From NCBI GenBank assembly GCA_016703325.1, contig JADJCH010000007.1, positions 62,001 to 126,000 of the forward strand: a DNA stretch of 64,000 nucleotides, read 5' to 3'. The stretch is from Burkholderiales bacterium (GTDB lineage: Bacteria; Pseudomonadota; Gammaproteobacteria; Burkholderiales; Burkholderiaceae_C). The notes beneath the pieces were generated by a model. That model worked only from the letters and a program-made list of their open reading frames with translations. It had not been told where the DNA came from and did not search any database. Made by a program: the position numbers and the translations under genes. The stretch's first letter is position 1; each line of letters starts with the position of its first letter. Shown piece by piece: positions 7,194 through 14,806 of this stretch.

Positions 7194-7811
7194 GTGAACC
7201 TGCCCTCGTCCCATCCTCCTCGCCGCGCCACCTGCCCGCACTGCCTGCGCCCGCAGGCCACCTGCCTGTGTGCGCTTGCCACGCACACGGCGCACCGCAC
7301 GCAGGTGCTGGTGCTGCAGCACCCGCAGGAGCAGCGCCAGGCCAAGAACAGCGTGGCGCTGCTGCGGCTGTCGCTGGCGCATTGCGAGGTGGTGGTGGGC
7401 GAGCGCTTCACGCCCGCGGCGCTGCAGGCCCTGCTGTGGCGCCCCGGTCGGCAGACGCGGCTGCTCTACCCGGACGGGCCCGCGGCGCCCGCACCCGCTG
7501 CAGCGGCGTTGCAAGCCGGAACGCCGCTGCGCCTGGTGGTGATCGACGCGACCTGGCGCAAGAGCCTGCGCCTGCTGCTGGAACACCCGCTGCTGGCCGC
7601 CCTGCCCCGCCTGTCGCTGGAGGCACCCGAGCCCACCCGCTACCGCGCGATCCGCGCCGCCCGGCGGCCCGACCAGGTCTCGACGCTGGAGGCCACCGTG
7701 CAGGCGCTGGCCATGCTGGAGGGGCCGGGCTTCGAGGGGGGGCCGCTGCTCGACGCCTTCGGCCGGTTCGTCACCCGCGTGGCGCAGCGGCGAAGCCCGT
7801 CCCGGCCATGA
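7194..7811 (+). CDS. DTW-domain tRNA-uridine aminocarboxypropyltransferase
   Basis: About 205 residues. DTW proteins (TapT in E. coli) use SAM to add an aminocarboxypropyl group to a tRNA uridine (acp3U). Seen are an N-terminal zinc-type CPHCLRPQATCLC, the LQHPQEQ segment, the DTW-like core VIDATWRKS, and YRAIRAARRPDQVSTLEA. I chose the GTG at 7194 because it lies just before the conserved Cys cluster; the frame is open to 7137. The 3' end overlaps the convergent lyase gene by 41 bases. Confidence 0.85.
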   Translation: MNLPSSHPPRRATCPHCLRPQATCLCALATHTAHRTQVLVLQHPQEQRQAKNSVALLRLSLAHCEVVVGERFTPAALQALLWRPGRQTRLLYPDGPAAPAPAAAALQAGTPLRLVVIDATWRKSLRLLLEHPLLAALPRLSLEAPEPTRYRAIRAARRPDQVSTLEATVQALAMLEGPGFEGGPLLDAFGRFVTRVAQRRSPSRP

Positions 7812-8730
7812 CCGATGCCGTGACCGAGGCCGCCCCGCAACGTCCCGCCCGCCGCAGCGTCGCGCGCGCCTGCAGCACCACCGGCAGGTCGACCATGCGG
7901 CCATCGAGTTGCACGGCCGCGCCCTGGGCCGCCTGATCGGCCTGGATCACGCGTCGCGCCCAGGCCATTTCCCCTTCGGTAGGAGCCAACGCGGCGTGGA
8001 TGCCGGCCACCTGGCGGGGGTGGATGCACAGCTTGGCAGCGAAGCCGAAATGCAGCGCGCGACGGGTGTCGCGCTGCAGGCGCGCCTCGTCGTCGAGCGC
8101 CACCGTCACGCCGTCGATCGCCGGGGCCAGGCGGTTCAGCCGTGTCTGGATGGCCACTGCAAACCGCAGCGAATCGAGCTCGCGCTCATCCTCGCCGCAG
8201 CGGATGCCGGTGTCGGCCATGAAGTCGAGGTGACCCACCACCAGGCGGCACACCCCGGGCGCTGCGGCGATTTCCGCCAGCGCCTGGTAGCCGGCCGCAC
8301 TTTCGATCAGCGGCAGCAGGGGCGTCGCGGGCAGGCGCCGGTGGACAGACGCGATCTGCGCAGCGGACTCGGCCTTGGCCAGCATGATGCCGCCCAAGGC
8401 CACGGTGGACTGCTCGGCCAAGCAGGCGAGGTCCAGCGCGCCGGCCTCGCTGGCCAGGCTGTGGATGCGCACCACCACTGGCACGCCCGCGTTGGCCAAC
8501 GCCGGCAGGGCCTGGGCGATGGCGGCACGGGCGTGGGCCTTGTCGTTGGGCGGCACGGCGTCCTCCAGGTCGAGCACGACCGCATCCGCGCCGCTGGCCA
8601 GGGCCTTGGCAAAGCGCTGCGGGCGGTGGCCGGGCACAAAGAGAAAGCTGCGCGCCTCGGCCAGCGCAGCCAGGGGATCGGCAGGTGCCATGGGATCGTG
8701 GCCTTCCAGGGAGGCTGGCCGCCGGCTCAT
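7771..8730 (-). CDS. ccl: CitE-type CoA-ester lyase, probable citramalyl-CoA lyase
   Basis: About 319 residues, HpcH/HpaI-CitE fold. Motifs are RSFLFVPGHRPQRF (CoA and phosphate binding), VVLDLEDAVPPNDK (metal-binding region), VRIHS, IMLAKAES, PLIESAAGY, GHLDFMADTG and AAKLCIHPRQ. This family includes citramalyl-CoA lyase (Ccl/RipC), which splits citramalyl-CoA to acetyl-CoA and pyruvate. It is last in the leftward operon, overlapping the CoA-transferase by 4 bases. Its position after hydratase and CoA-transferase genes supports the itaconate role. A start at 8691 is also possible. The C-terminus, convergent with the DTW gene, is longer than the core fold. Confidence 0.82.
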   Translation of the reverse strand: MSRRPASLEGHDPMAPADPLAALAEARSFLFVPGHRPQRFAKALASGADAVVLDLEDAVPPNDKAHARAAIAQALPALANAGVPVVVRIHSLASEAGALDLACLAEQSTVALGGIMLAKAESAAQIASVHRRLPATPLLPLIESAAGYQALAEIAAAPGVCRLVVGHLDFMADTGIRCGEDERELDSLRFAVAIQTRLNRLAPAIDGVTVALDDEARLQRDTRRALHFGFAAKLCIHPRQVAGIHAALAPTEGEMAWARRVIQADQAAQGAAVQLDGRMVDLPVVLQARATLRRAGRCGAASVTASVMAGTGFAAAPRG

Positions 8731-9920
8731 ACCGCCCCATCGGCACGCAGCCGCTGAACCGCCGCGGCGCTCCAGCCCAGCTCGGCCAGGATGGCGTCGC
8801 TGTGTTCACCCAGCGCCGGCACCGGGTCCATGCGCGGGACCCAGGCGTCCACCCGCCCGGGCGGCAGCAGTGCAGGCACCGCGCCGGCGGGGCTGCCGAC
8901 TTCCGTCCAGCGTCCGCGGGCCTGCAACTGCGGGTGCGCCCAGACGTCGTGCATGTCGTTCATGTGCGCGTTGGCGATCTGGGCTTCGTCCAGCCGGGCG
9001 ATCACCTGCTCGGCGCTCAGCGCGCCGAACACCTCGGCGATCACCGTGCGCAGCTCGCTGCGGTGCGCCACGCGGCGGGAGTTGGAGGCAAAGCGCTCGT
9101 CGGTCGCCAGCTCCGGGCGCTGCAGCACCGCGCGGCAAAACGCCAGCCACTCGCGCTCGTTCTGCAGGCCGAGCATGACGCTCTTGCCATCCCCGGCCGC
9201 AAAGGGCCCGTAAGGGAAGATCGTCGCGTGCGCCGCACCGGCGCGCGGCGGCGGCGCAGCGCCGTCGAAGGCGTAGTACAGCGGATAGTTCATCCACTCG
9301 ACCATGCTCTCCAGCATCGACACGTCAATGTGGCTGCCCAGGCCGGTCTTGCCGCGCTGGATCAGCGCGGCCAGGATGTTGGAGTAAGCGTACATGCCCG
9401 CGGCGATGTCGGCGATCGAGCAGCCGGCCTTGGCCGGGTCATCGGGCGTGCCGGTGATGGACAGGAAGCCGGACTCGCTCTGGATCAGCAGGTCGTAGGC
9501 CTTCTTGTCGCGGTGAGGGCCAGGGTTGGCCGGGTCGTCGCCATAGCCCGAGATGTCGCAGACGATCAGCCGCGGGTGCTTCGCATGCAGCGCCTCGAAG
9601 GACAGGCCCAGCCGCGCCGCAGCCCCCGGCGCCAGGTTCTGCACCAGCACGTCGGCGCGCTCCAGCAGCTGGGCGAGCACGTCCTGCGCCTGCGCTTGCT
9701 TGACGTCCAGCGTCAGACTCTCCTTGGAACGGTTGGTCCAGACGAAGTGTGACGCCAGGCCCTTGACCCGCTCGTCGTAGGCCCGGGCGAAGTCGCCGCT
9801 GCCCGGGCGCTCGATCTTGATGACCCGCGCCCCCAGGTCGGCCAGCTGGCGGGTGCAGAACGGCGCGGCGATCGCGTGTTCCAGCGTGACGACGGTGATC
9901 CCATCCAGTGGGCGAGTCAT
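8727..9920 (-). CDS. ict: CaiB/BaiF class III CoA-transferase, probable itaconate CoA-transferase
   Basis: About 397 residues from MTRPLDGITVVTLEHA. The frame is open further upstream, but that part is intergenic hairpin sequence. Family motifs are LADLGARVIKIERPGSGDFAR, NRSKESLTLDVK, VQNLAPGAAARLGL, CDISGYG, and a central AGCSIADIAAGMYA that holds the catalytic Asp. It transfers CoA to a dicarboxylate, by context itaconate (Ict/RipA-like). ATGA overlap with the lyase. A gap of about 120 bp separates it from the upstream dehydrogenase gene. Confidence 0.82.
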   Translation of the reverse strand: MTRPLDGITVVTLEHAIAAPFCTRQLADLGARVIKIERPGSGDFARAYDERVKGLASHFVWTNRSKESLTLDVKQAQAQDVLAQLLERADVLVQNLAPGAAARLGLSFEALHAKHPRLIVCDISGYGDDPANPGPHRDKKAYDLLIQSESGFLSITGTPDDPAKAGCSIADIAAGMYAYSNILAALIQRGKTGLGSHIDVSMLESMVEWMNYPLYYAFDGAAPPPRAGAAHATIFPYGPFAAGDGKSVMLGLQNEREWLAFCRAVLQRPELATDERFASNSRRVAHRSELRTVIAEVFGALSAEQVIARLDEAQIANAHMNDMHDVWAHPQLQARGRWTEVGSPAGAVPALLPPGRVDAWVPRMDPVPALGEHSDAILAELGWSAAAVQRLRADGAV

Positions 9921-9933
9921 TGGAGCCCCTCGT

Positions 9934-9990
9934 CCGACGGGTACGTCGGTCGATCCCCCAAGGGGATGCGGGCCGGCTTGGGAGCGGCCC
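9934..9990 (-). repeat. Three consecutive hairpins between acyl-CoA dehydrogenase and ict
   Basis: In the only sizeable gap of the operon there are CCGACG/CGTCGG (9934-9949), ATCCCC/GGGGAT (9953-9967) and GGGCCG/CGGCCC (9970-9990). All are perfect. The middle one shares the CCCCnCAAGGGG-type core of an element near 34.69 kb. Such interspersed palindromes act as RNA stabilisers or partial terminators; the role here is inferred. Confidence 0.6.
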
Positions 9991-10042
9991 GGCGCTCGGC
10001 CCTTGTGGCGTTGATCAAGGCAAAGCACTTCATGGCCGCTCC

Positions 10043-11203
10043 TCAATACGATTTGGGCAAGCCCAGCACGTGCTCGGCCACGTAGCTGAAGATCATGTTG
10101 GTCGAGATCGGCGCCACCTGGTAGAGCCGCGTCTCGCGGAACTTGCGCTCGATGTCGTATTCGCAGGCGAAGCCGAAGCCGCCGTGCGTCTGCAGGCAGA
10201 CGTTGGCCGCCTCCCAGCTGGCCTTGGCGGCCAGGTGCTTGGCCATGTTGGCCTGGGCACCGGCGTTCTGGTGGGCGTCGATCTTGCGGCAGGCCTCCCA
10301 GCGCATCAGATTGGCGGCCTCCAGCTCGACATACGCTTCGGCGATCGGGAACTGCACGCCCTGGTTCTGGCCGATCTTGCGGTTGAAGACCACGCGCTCG
10401 TTGGCGTACTTCACCGCCCGGTCGATGAACCAGTAGCCATCACCGATGCATTCGGCCGCGATCAGCGTGCGCTCGGCATTCAGGCCGTCCAGCAGCGTCT
10501 TGAAGCCCCGGCCCTCGGGGCCGAGCAGGTTCTCCTCCGGGATCTCCAGGTTGTCGAAAAACAGCTCGTTGGTCTCGTGGTTGACCATGTTGAGAATCGG
10601 CCGCACCGTCAGGCCGTTGCCCACCGCCTGCTTCAGGTCGATCAGGAAGCAGCTCAGCCCCTCGGACTTCTTCTGCACCTCGGCCAGCGGTGTGGTGCGT
10701 GCCAGCAGGATCATCATGTCGCTGTGCTGCACGCGGGAGATCCAGACCTTCTGGCCGTTGATCACCCAGCGCCCGTCGCGCCGGACCGCCTGGGTCTTGA
10801 GCCGGGTGGTGTCGCTGCCGGTGGTCGGCTCGGTCACGCCCATGGCCTGGATGCGCAGCTCGCCCGCGGCGATCTTCGGCAGGTAGCGCTGCTTCTGTGC
10901 CTCGGAGCCGCTGCGCACGATGGCGTTCATCACGTACATCTGCCCATGGCAGGCGCCGGAGTTGCCGCCTGAGCGGTTGATCTCCTCCATGATCACCGAG
11001 GCCTCGGCCATCGACAGGCCCGAGCCGCCGTAGGCCTGCGGGATCAGCGCGGCCATCCAGCCCGCCTGGGTCAGCGCATCGACAAAAGCCTCCGGGTAGC
11101 CGCGCTGCTCGTCGATCCGGCGGAAGTACTCGTCCGGATACTGGGCGCAGAGGGCGCGCACCGCGTCGCGGATCTCCTGAAAGGGATCGGGTTCGTGCTG
11201 CAT
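10043..11203 (-). CDS. Acyl-CoA dehydrogenase family protein of the itaconate-type operon
   Basis: A 386-residue flavoprotein of the ACAD fold: GWMAALIPQAYGGSGLSMAE, MGVTEPTTGSDTT, VINGQKVWISRVQHSD, RRFKTL-type GRGFKTLLDGLNAER, and the C-terminal THGGFGFACEYDIERKFRE. The loop that carries the catalytic Glu in MCAD (YEGT) reads YQVAPIST, so that Glu is absent and the base, if any, lies elsewhere. The P. aeruginosa itaconate operon has an acyl-CoA dehydrogenase gene in the same place, of unclear role. It starts at 11203, 74 bases after the hydratase gene. Confidence 0.85.
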   Translation of the reverse strand: MQHEPDPFQEIRDAVRALCAQYPDEYFRRIDEQRGYPEAFVDALTQAGWMAALIPQAYGGSGLSMAEASVIMEEINRSGGNSGACHGQMYVMNAIVRSGSEAQKQRYLPKIAAGELRIQAMGVTEPTTGSDTTRLKTQAVRRDGRWVINGQKVWISRVQHSDMMILLARTTPLAEVQKKSEGLSCFLIDLKQAVGNGLTVRPILNMVNHETNELFFDNLEIPEENLLGPEGRGFKTLLDGLNAERTLIAAECIGDGYWFIDRAVKYANERVVFNRKIGQNQGVQFPIAEAYVELEAANLMRWEACRKIDAHQNAGAQANMAKHLAAKASWEAANVCLQTHGGFGFACEYDIERKFRETRLYQVAPISTNMIFSYVAEHVLGLPKSY

Positions 11204-11277
11204 CGGGTTGTCCAGGTGACTTTTTGGATGTTTGGATGGGGTCAGGTCTTGTGTTTTGACAAGGCAAGCTCAGCCAC

Positions 11278-12144
11278 TCAGGCCAGCGTCGCCGTGGCCT
11301 GCATGGCCAGCTGGCCGTCGGGCGTGCGGGCCCACAGCGACACGCCGTGCGCGTCATCCTGCCGGCCGCAGACCTCGAAGGGCGCGATGTCGAAGACCGG
11401 CTGCATCGCCTTGAAGGCGAAGTGGGTGACACGCGCATCCGGCCGCTCGCGGCGCAGCAGGTCCAGCAGCAGGGTGGCGATCAGCGGGCCGTGCACGATC
11501 AGGCCGGGGTAGCCCTCGACCTCGGTCACGTAGCGGCGGTCGTAGTGGATGCGGTGGCCGTTGAAGGTCAGCGCCGAGTAGCGGAACAGCAGCACGTCGT
11601 CGGGCACGATGCGGCGCGTCCATGGCGCATCGGCCGGCGCAGGCACGCCGGGCGGCGGGGCCTCGCCCGGCGCGGCCAGGTCGCGGTAGACGATGTCGTG
11701 GAACTCCACGATCGCCGGGGTGCCGTCGGCGCTGACGTCGTGGCGCACCTTGACGAACACCAGCGGCCCGCTGCGGCCCTCCTTCAGCCGCACGTCGGCA
11801 ATGGTCGAGCTGCGCGTGATCGGCTGGCCGGCATGGATCGGCGCCAGGAACTCCAGCTGGCTGCCGGCCCACATGCGCCGCGGCAGCGGCACGGGGGGCA
11901 GGAAGCCGCCGCGCTTCGGGTGGCCGTCCGGTCCGATCTCGGACTGCCGGTGCAGCGGCAGGAAGTAAAGCCAGTGCCAGCAGGGCGGCAGCGCCTCGGT
12001 CGGGCCGATGGGCGCGTCGTCGCGGTCCAGCGTGGCGGTCAGCGCCTGAATTGGCACGGTGGTGACGAGGTCATCCACCGTGGTCGAGCGGCCGATCCAG
12101 CTGCGCAGGTGGGCGATGTCGAGGGGGACGCGGTCGATGGACAT
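11278..12144 (-). CDS. ich: FAS1-type MaoC hydratase, probable itaconyl-CoA hydratase
   Basis: A 288-residue protein with a tandem hot-dog layout. The N-half holds PPCWHWLYFLPLHRQSEIG and RRMWAGSQLEFLAPI. The C-half carries the hydratase motif FRYSALTFNGHRIHYD and GLIVHGPLIATLLLDLL. Mesaconyl-C4-CoA and itaconyl-CoA hydratases share this architecture. It would hydrate itaconyl-CoA to citramalyl-CoA for the CitE-like lyase at the end of the operon. First gene of the operon, divergent from the LysR gene with 105 bases between. Mesaconate/C4 chemistry is the alternative. Confidence 0.82.
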   Translation of the reverse strand: MSIDRVPLDIAHLRSWIGRSTTVDDLVTTVPIQALTATLDRDDAPIGPTEALPPCWHWLYFLPLHRQSEIGPDGHPKRGGFLPPVPLPRRMWAGSQLEFLAPIHAGQPITRSSTIADVRLKEGRSGPLVFVKVRHDVSADGTPAIVEFHDIVYRDLAAPGEAPPPGVPAPADAPWTRRIVPDDVLLFRYSALTFNGHRIHYDRRYVTEVEGYPGLIVHGPLIATLLLDLLRRERPDARVTHFAFKAMQPVFDIAPFEVCGRQDDAHGVSLWARTPDGQLAMQATATLA

Positions 12145-12249
12145 GGGGTTCTCCTGGCGGGATTGTGGAAAGTCCAGTGCTAGCTGTGAAATACTTGTTC
12201 AAGCTACTTTGTATACCTATTCCATATAGTCAAACCACATAGCCGAACC
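12145..12249. promoter_or_regulatory. Divergent LysR-controlled promoter region
   Basis: This 105-bp gap is much richer in A/T than its surroundings. It holds a CTTG-TT-CAAG inverted repeat (12194-12203) and further A/T-rich half-sites up to 12230 (GTATACC, CATATAG, and TTTG/CAAA flanks). LysR regulators bind such sites between their own gene and the target operon. No single site can be fixed by eye. Confidence 0.55.
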
Positions 12250-13188
12250 ATGGAACTGCGACAGCTGCGCTACTTCATCGGCGTCTGCGAGGCCGGCAGC
12301 CTGCTGAAGGCCTCGACACGGTTGCATGTGGCGCAGCCGGCACTGGGCCAGCAGATCGCAGCGCTGGAGGCGGACGTGGGCGCGGCGCTGTTCGAGCGCT
12401 CCAGCCGCGGCATGGCGCTGACCGAGGCGGGGCGCAGTTTTCTCGATCACGCACGGGTGGTGCTGGCCGATGTGGAGCGCGCCCGCCAGGCCGTGCGCCC
12501 CACCCGAGCCGTGCCCAGCGGGGAGGTGGTGATCGGCCTGCCCACCACCACAGCGCTGGCGGCCACGGTGCCGATCGTGCGGGCCTGCCGCGAGCGGCTG
12601 CCGCAGGTGCGGCTGAAGGTGATCGAGGCCTACAGCGGCTTCCTGCGCGAGTGGCTGCAGGCCGGCCGTCTGGACTGGGCCATCCTGTTCGGCAGTCAGC
12701 CGGACGCCACGCTGCACAAGCGCCCGCTGCTGGAAGAGCGGCTGGCGCTGATCCACCCGCCGGGCGGCACGCCGCTGCCGGCCACCCTGCCGCTGGCGCG
12801 TGTGGTCGACTGGCCGCTGGTGCTGCCGGGGCAGGAGCACGGCCTGCGCCGCATCATCGACGCGGCCTGTGCCGCCGCAGGCGTGCAGCCGCAGCTGGTG
12901 GCCGAGATCGACTCGCTGTCCAGCGTCAAGAAGGCCGTGGAATGCGGCATCGGCAGCACCATCCTGCCGGCGGTGTCGGTGGCCGAGGAGGTGGCCGCCG
13001 GGCGGCTGCAGGCGGTACAGATCGACGACGCCGGCATGCTGCGCCAGGTGATGCTGGCCACCAGCGTCACCCGCCCGATGACGCTGGCCTGCCGCGCCGT
13101 GATGGAACTGGCCACCGAGCTGATCCGCCAGCGGGTGGCGTCCGGGGACTGGCCGGGGCGCTGGATCGGGCAGGATGGCGGGGTCTGA
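12250..13188 (+). CDS. LysR-family regulator of the itaconate-type operon
   Basis: A 312-residue LTTR. HTH at residues about 1-60 (LRYFIGVCEAGSLLKASTRLHVAQPALGQQIAALE) and linker helix to about 90. The periplasmic-binding-like effector domain starts at GEVVIGLPTTTALAATVPIV; the NAC/CynR-like group has the same VAQPALSxQI pattern. Divergent transcription from the hydratase operon is the normal arrangement for a LysR and its target (RipR-like). The effector is probably itaconate or its CoA ester (inference). Confidence 0.88.
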   Translation: MELRQLRYFIGVCEAGSLLKASTRLHVAQPALGQQIAALEADVGAALFERSSRGMALTEAGRSFLDHARVVLADVERARQAVRPTRAVPSGEVVIGLPTTTALAATVPIVRACRERLPQVRLKVIEAYSGFLREWLQAGRLDWAILFGSQPDATLHKRPLLEERLALIHPPGGTPLPATLPLARVVDWPLVLPGQEHGLRRIIDAACAAAGVQPQLVAEIDSLSSVKKAVECGIGSTILPAVSVAEEVAAGRLQAVQIDDAGMLRQVMLATSVTRPMTLACRAVMELATELIRQRVASGDWPGRWIGQDGGV

Positions 13189-13222
13189 CCTCCCCCCGCC
13201 GCTCGAGCCCGGTCAGCACGGC

Positions 13223-14620
13223 TCATGCCGGCAGCCGTACCAGCCAACGCTCCACCCGAGGCGCATCGGCCAGCGCCCAGATGCGCTCGATCACCTCGTC
13301 CATCTCCGCCGCGCTCGCGCCCTCGCCATAGGCCGCCAGTGCGCGGGCCTTGGCCTCCAGCTCGGGGCGGCTGAGGGTGTTGCCCGGGTCGCCCTTGGGC
13401 TCGTCCACCCGGGCGCTGAGGCCGCGGCCGTCGCGGGTGGTGACCTCGACCTTGCCGATCCAGCGCGCCGGGTAGGCGCCGTCCACCTCCGCGTCCAACT
13501 CCATGTGGACCCGCTGGCGGAAGGCGGCCAGGTCGGCGTCGGCAAAGTGGCGGTCGAACTCGCTCAGCCCGGCGCGCCCGTGCAGCGCGATCAGGCCCAG
13601 CACCGTGCCCATCGAGAACTTGGACTGGTGCACCGTATGCGGCGCCACCACCGGGCCCAGCACGTCGATCGCGCCCTGGTGCACCCGGGCGGTGACGGAC
13701 TCGATCTCGCCGGCGCTGATGCCCTGCTCGCGCATCAGCCGCTGCAGCGCATCGGCCGCTGGGTGGGTGTGGCGGCAGGAGGCGTGGAACTTGAACGAGG
13801 TTTCCGCCAGCGTCCAGCGGCTGCCCAGGCCGTCGGTGAGTCGGCGGGCATCGGCATCGCTGGACATGCCCGCCGCCAGCCCCTGCGGGCCCTCCAGGAT
13901 GCGCTGCGCGCCGGTGAAGCCCTCGGCCGCCAGCCAGGCCGCCAGCAGGCCGTTGCTGGCGGCGTGGGCGGTGTGCAGCTGCTTGGAGTCGGCCGCGTCA
14001 CGCAGGAACTCCCACAGCCCCGCGGTGGTGCTGCCGGCCGAGCCCAGCGCGTGGGTCATCTCCACCGCATCCAGCCGCAGCAGCCGGCCCACCGCCGCGG
14101 CGGCGGCCAGCGTGCCCGCCGTGCCGGTGGTGTGGAAGATGCGGTAGTGCGAGCGCCCCAGGAACTCGCCGATGCGGATGCCCGCCTCATAGCCCGCCAC
14201 GCAGGCGGTGAGCAGCTCCGCACCGCTGCGCCCCAGCGCCTGCGCCGCCGCCAGCGCGGCCGGGAAGACCACCGCCGCCGGGTGGAACACCGAGCCGTTG
14301 TGCACGTCGTCCTGCTCGGCCACGTGCGAAGCGGCGGCGTTGATCGCGGCGGCCACCATCGGGCTGCTGCTGCGGCGGCTGGTGAGGACCTCGCTGGGCC
14401 CCTGCGCAGGCCCCATGGCGAACATCACGCGTTCCAGCGCCTGCACCGCCCGTGCCGGGCGCCCGGCCAGCACCGAGCCGAACCAGTCGAGGAAGAGGTC
14501 CTCGCAGCGGCGCTGCACCGCAGCGGGCACGTCGGACCATTGCAGCGCGGCGGCGAAGGCGGCCAGCTCGGCGGTCGGGCGGGCGGGGTCGGTCGTGGCG
14601 GAGGTTGAAGGATTCGGCAT
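13223..14620 (-). CDS. MmgE/PrpD family protein
   Basis: 465 residues from MPNPSTSATTD. The frame is open 50 codons further upstream, but those lack family likeness. The family includes 2-methylcitrate dehydratase and aconitate decarboxylase. Seen are LFLDWFGSVLAGR, VAAAINAAASHVAEQDDVHNG, GYEAGIRIGEFLG, HTTGTAGTLAAAAA, HALGSAGSTTAGLWEF and FKFHASCRHTHPAADAL. cis-Aconitate decarboxylase, which makes itaconate, belongs to this fold, so the position next to an itaconate-type operon is suggestive but unproven. It is convergent with the LysR gene and separated from the next gene by a promoter region. Confidence 0.87.
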   Translation of the reverse strand: MPNPSTSATTDPARPTAELAAFAAALQWSDVPAAVQRRCEDLFLDWFGSVLAGRPARAVQALERVMFAMGPAQGPSEVLTSRRSSSPMVAAAINAAASHVAEQDDVHNGSVFHPAAVVFPAALAAAQALGRSGAELLTACVAGYEAGIRIGEFLGRSHYRIFHTTGTAGTLAAAAAVGRLLRLDAVEMTHALGSAGSTTAGLWEFLRDAADSKQLHTAHAASNGLLAAWLAAEGFTGAQRILEGPQGLAAGMSSDADARRLTDGLGSRWTLAETSFKFHASCRHTHPAADALQRLMREQGISAGEIESVTARVHQGAIDVLGPVVAPHTVHQSKFSMGTVLGLIALHGRAGLSEFDRHFADADLAAFRQRVHMELDAEVDGAYPARWIGKVEVTTRDGRGLSARVDEPKGDPGNTLSRPELEAKARALAAYGEGASAAEMDEVIERIWALADAPRVERWLVRLPA

Positions 14621-14769
14621 GGGGTCTCGATGCAGTGAAGTCCGGGTTGCGGGGCAGCATGCGGCCGCTGCGCAGGCTTCAACACCGCGGTTTCCCCAGG
14701 GTCGGCCGCCCCCGTCATCAGGCGGCAACAGTCGGGCGAATCCGCCAACGCGCCCGATCGGCCCTGCCA

Positions 14770-14798
14770 TTGCCGGACCCGGTGGCCGACCCTAGATT
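14770..14798 (+). promoter_or_regulatory. Promoter giving a probable leaderless mRNA
   Basis: TTGCCG (14770-14775), a 17-bp spacer and TAGATT (14793-14798) lie so close to the ATG at 14807 that transcription should start at or within a base or two of it. No ribosome site precedes the ATG. Seen by eye; strength unknown. Confidence 0.45.
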
Positions 14799-14806
14799 CG
14801 CGGCCC

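Noticed and set aside
9921..10046. 42-codon extension of the CoA-transferase
   Set aside because: The extension encodes hairpin DNA and the family starts at MTRPLDGITV.
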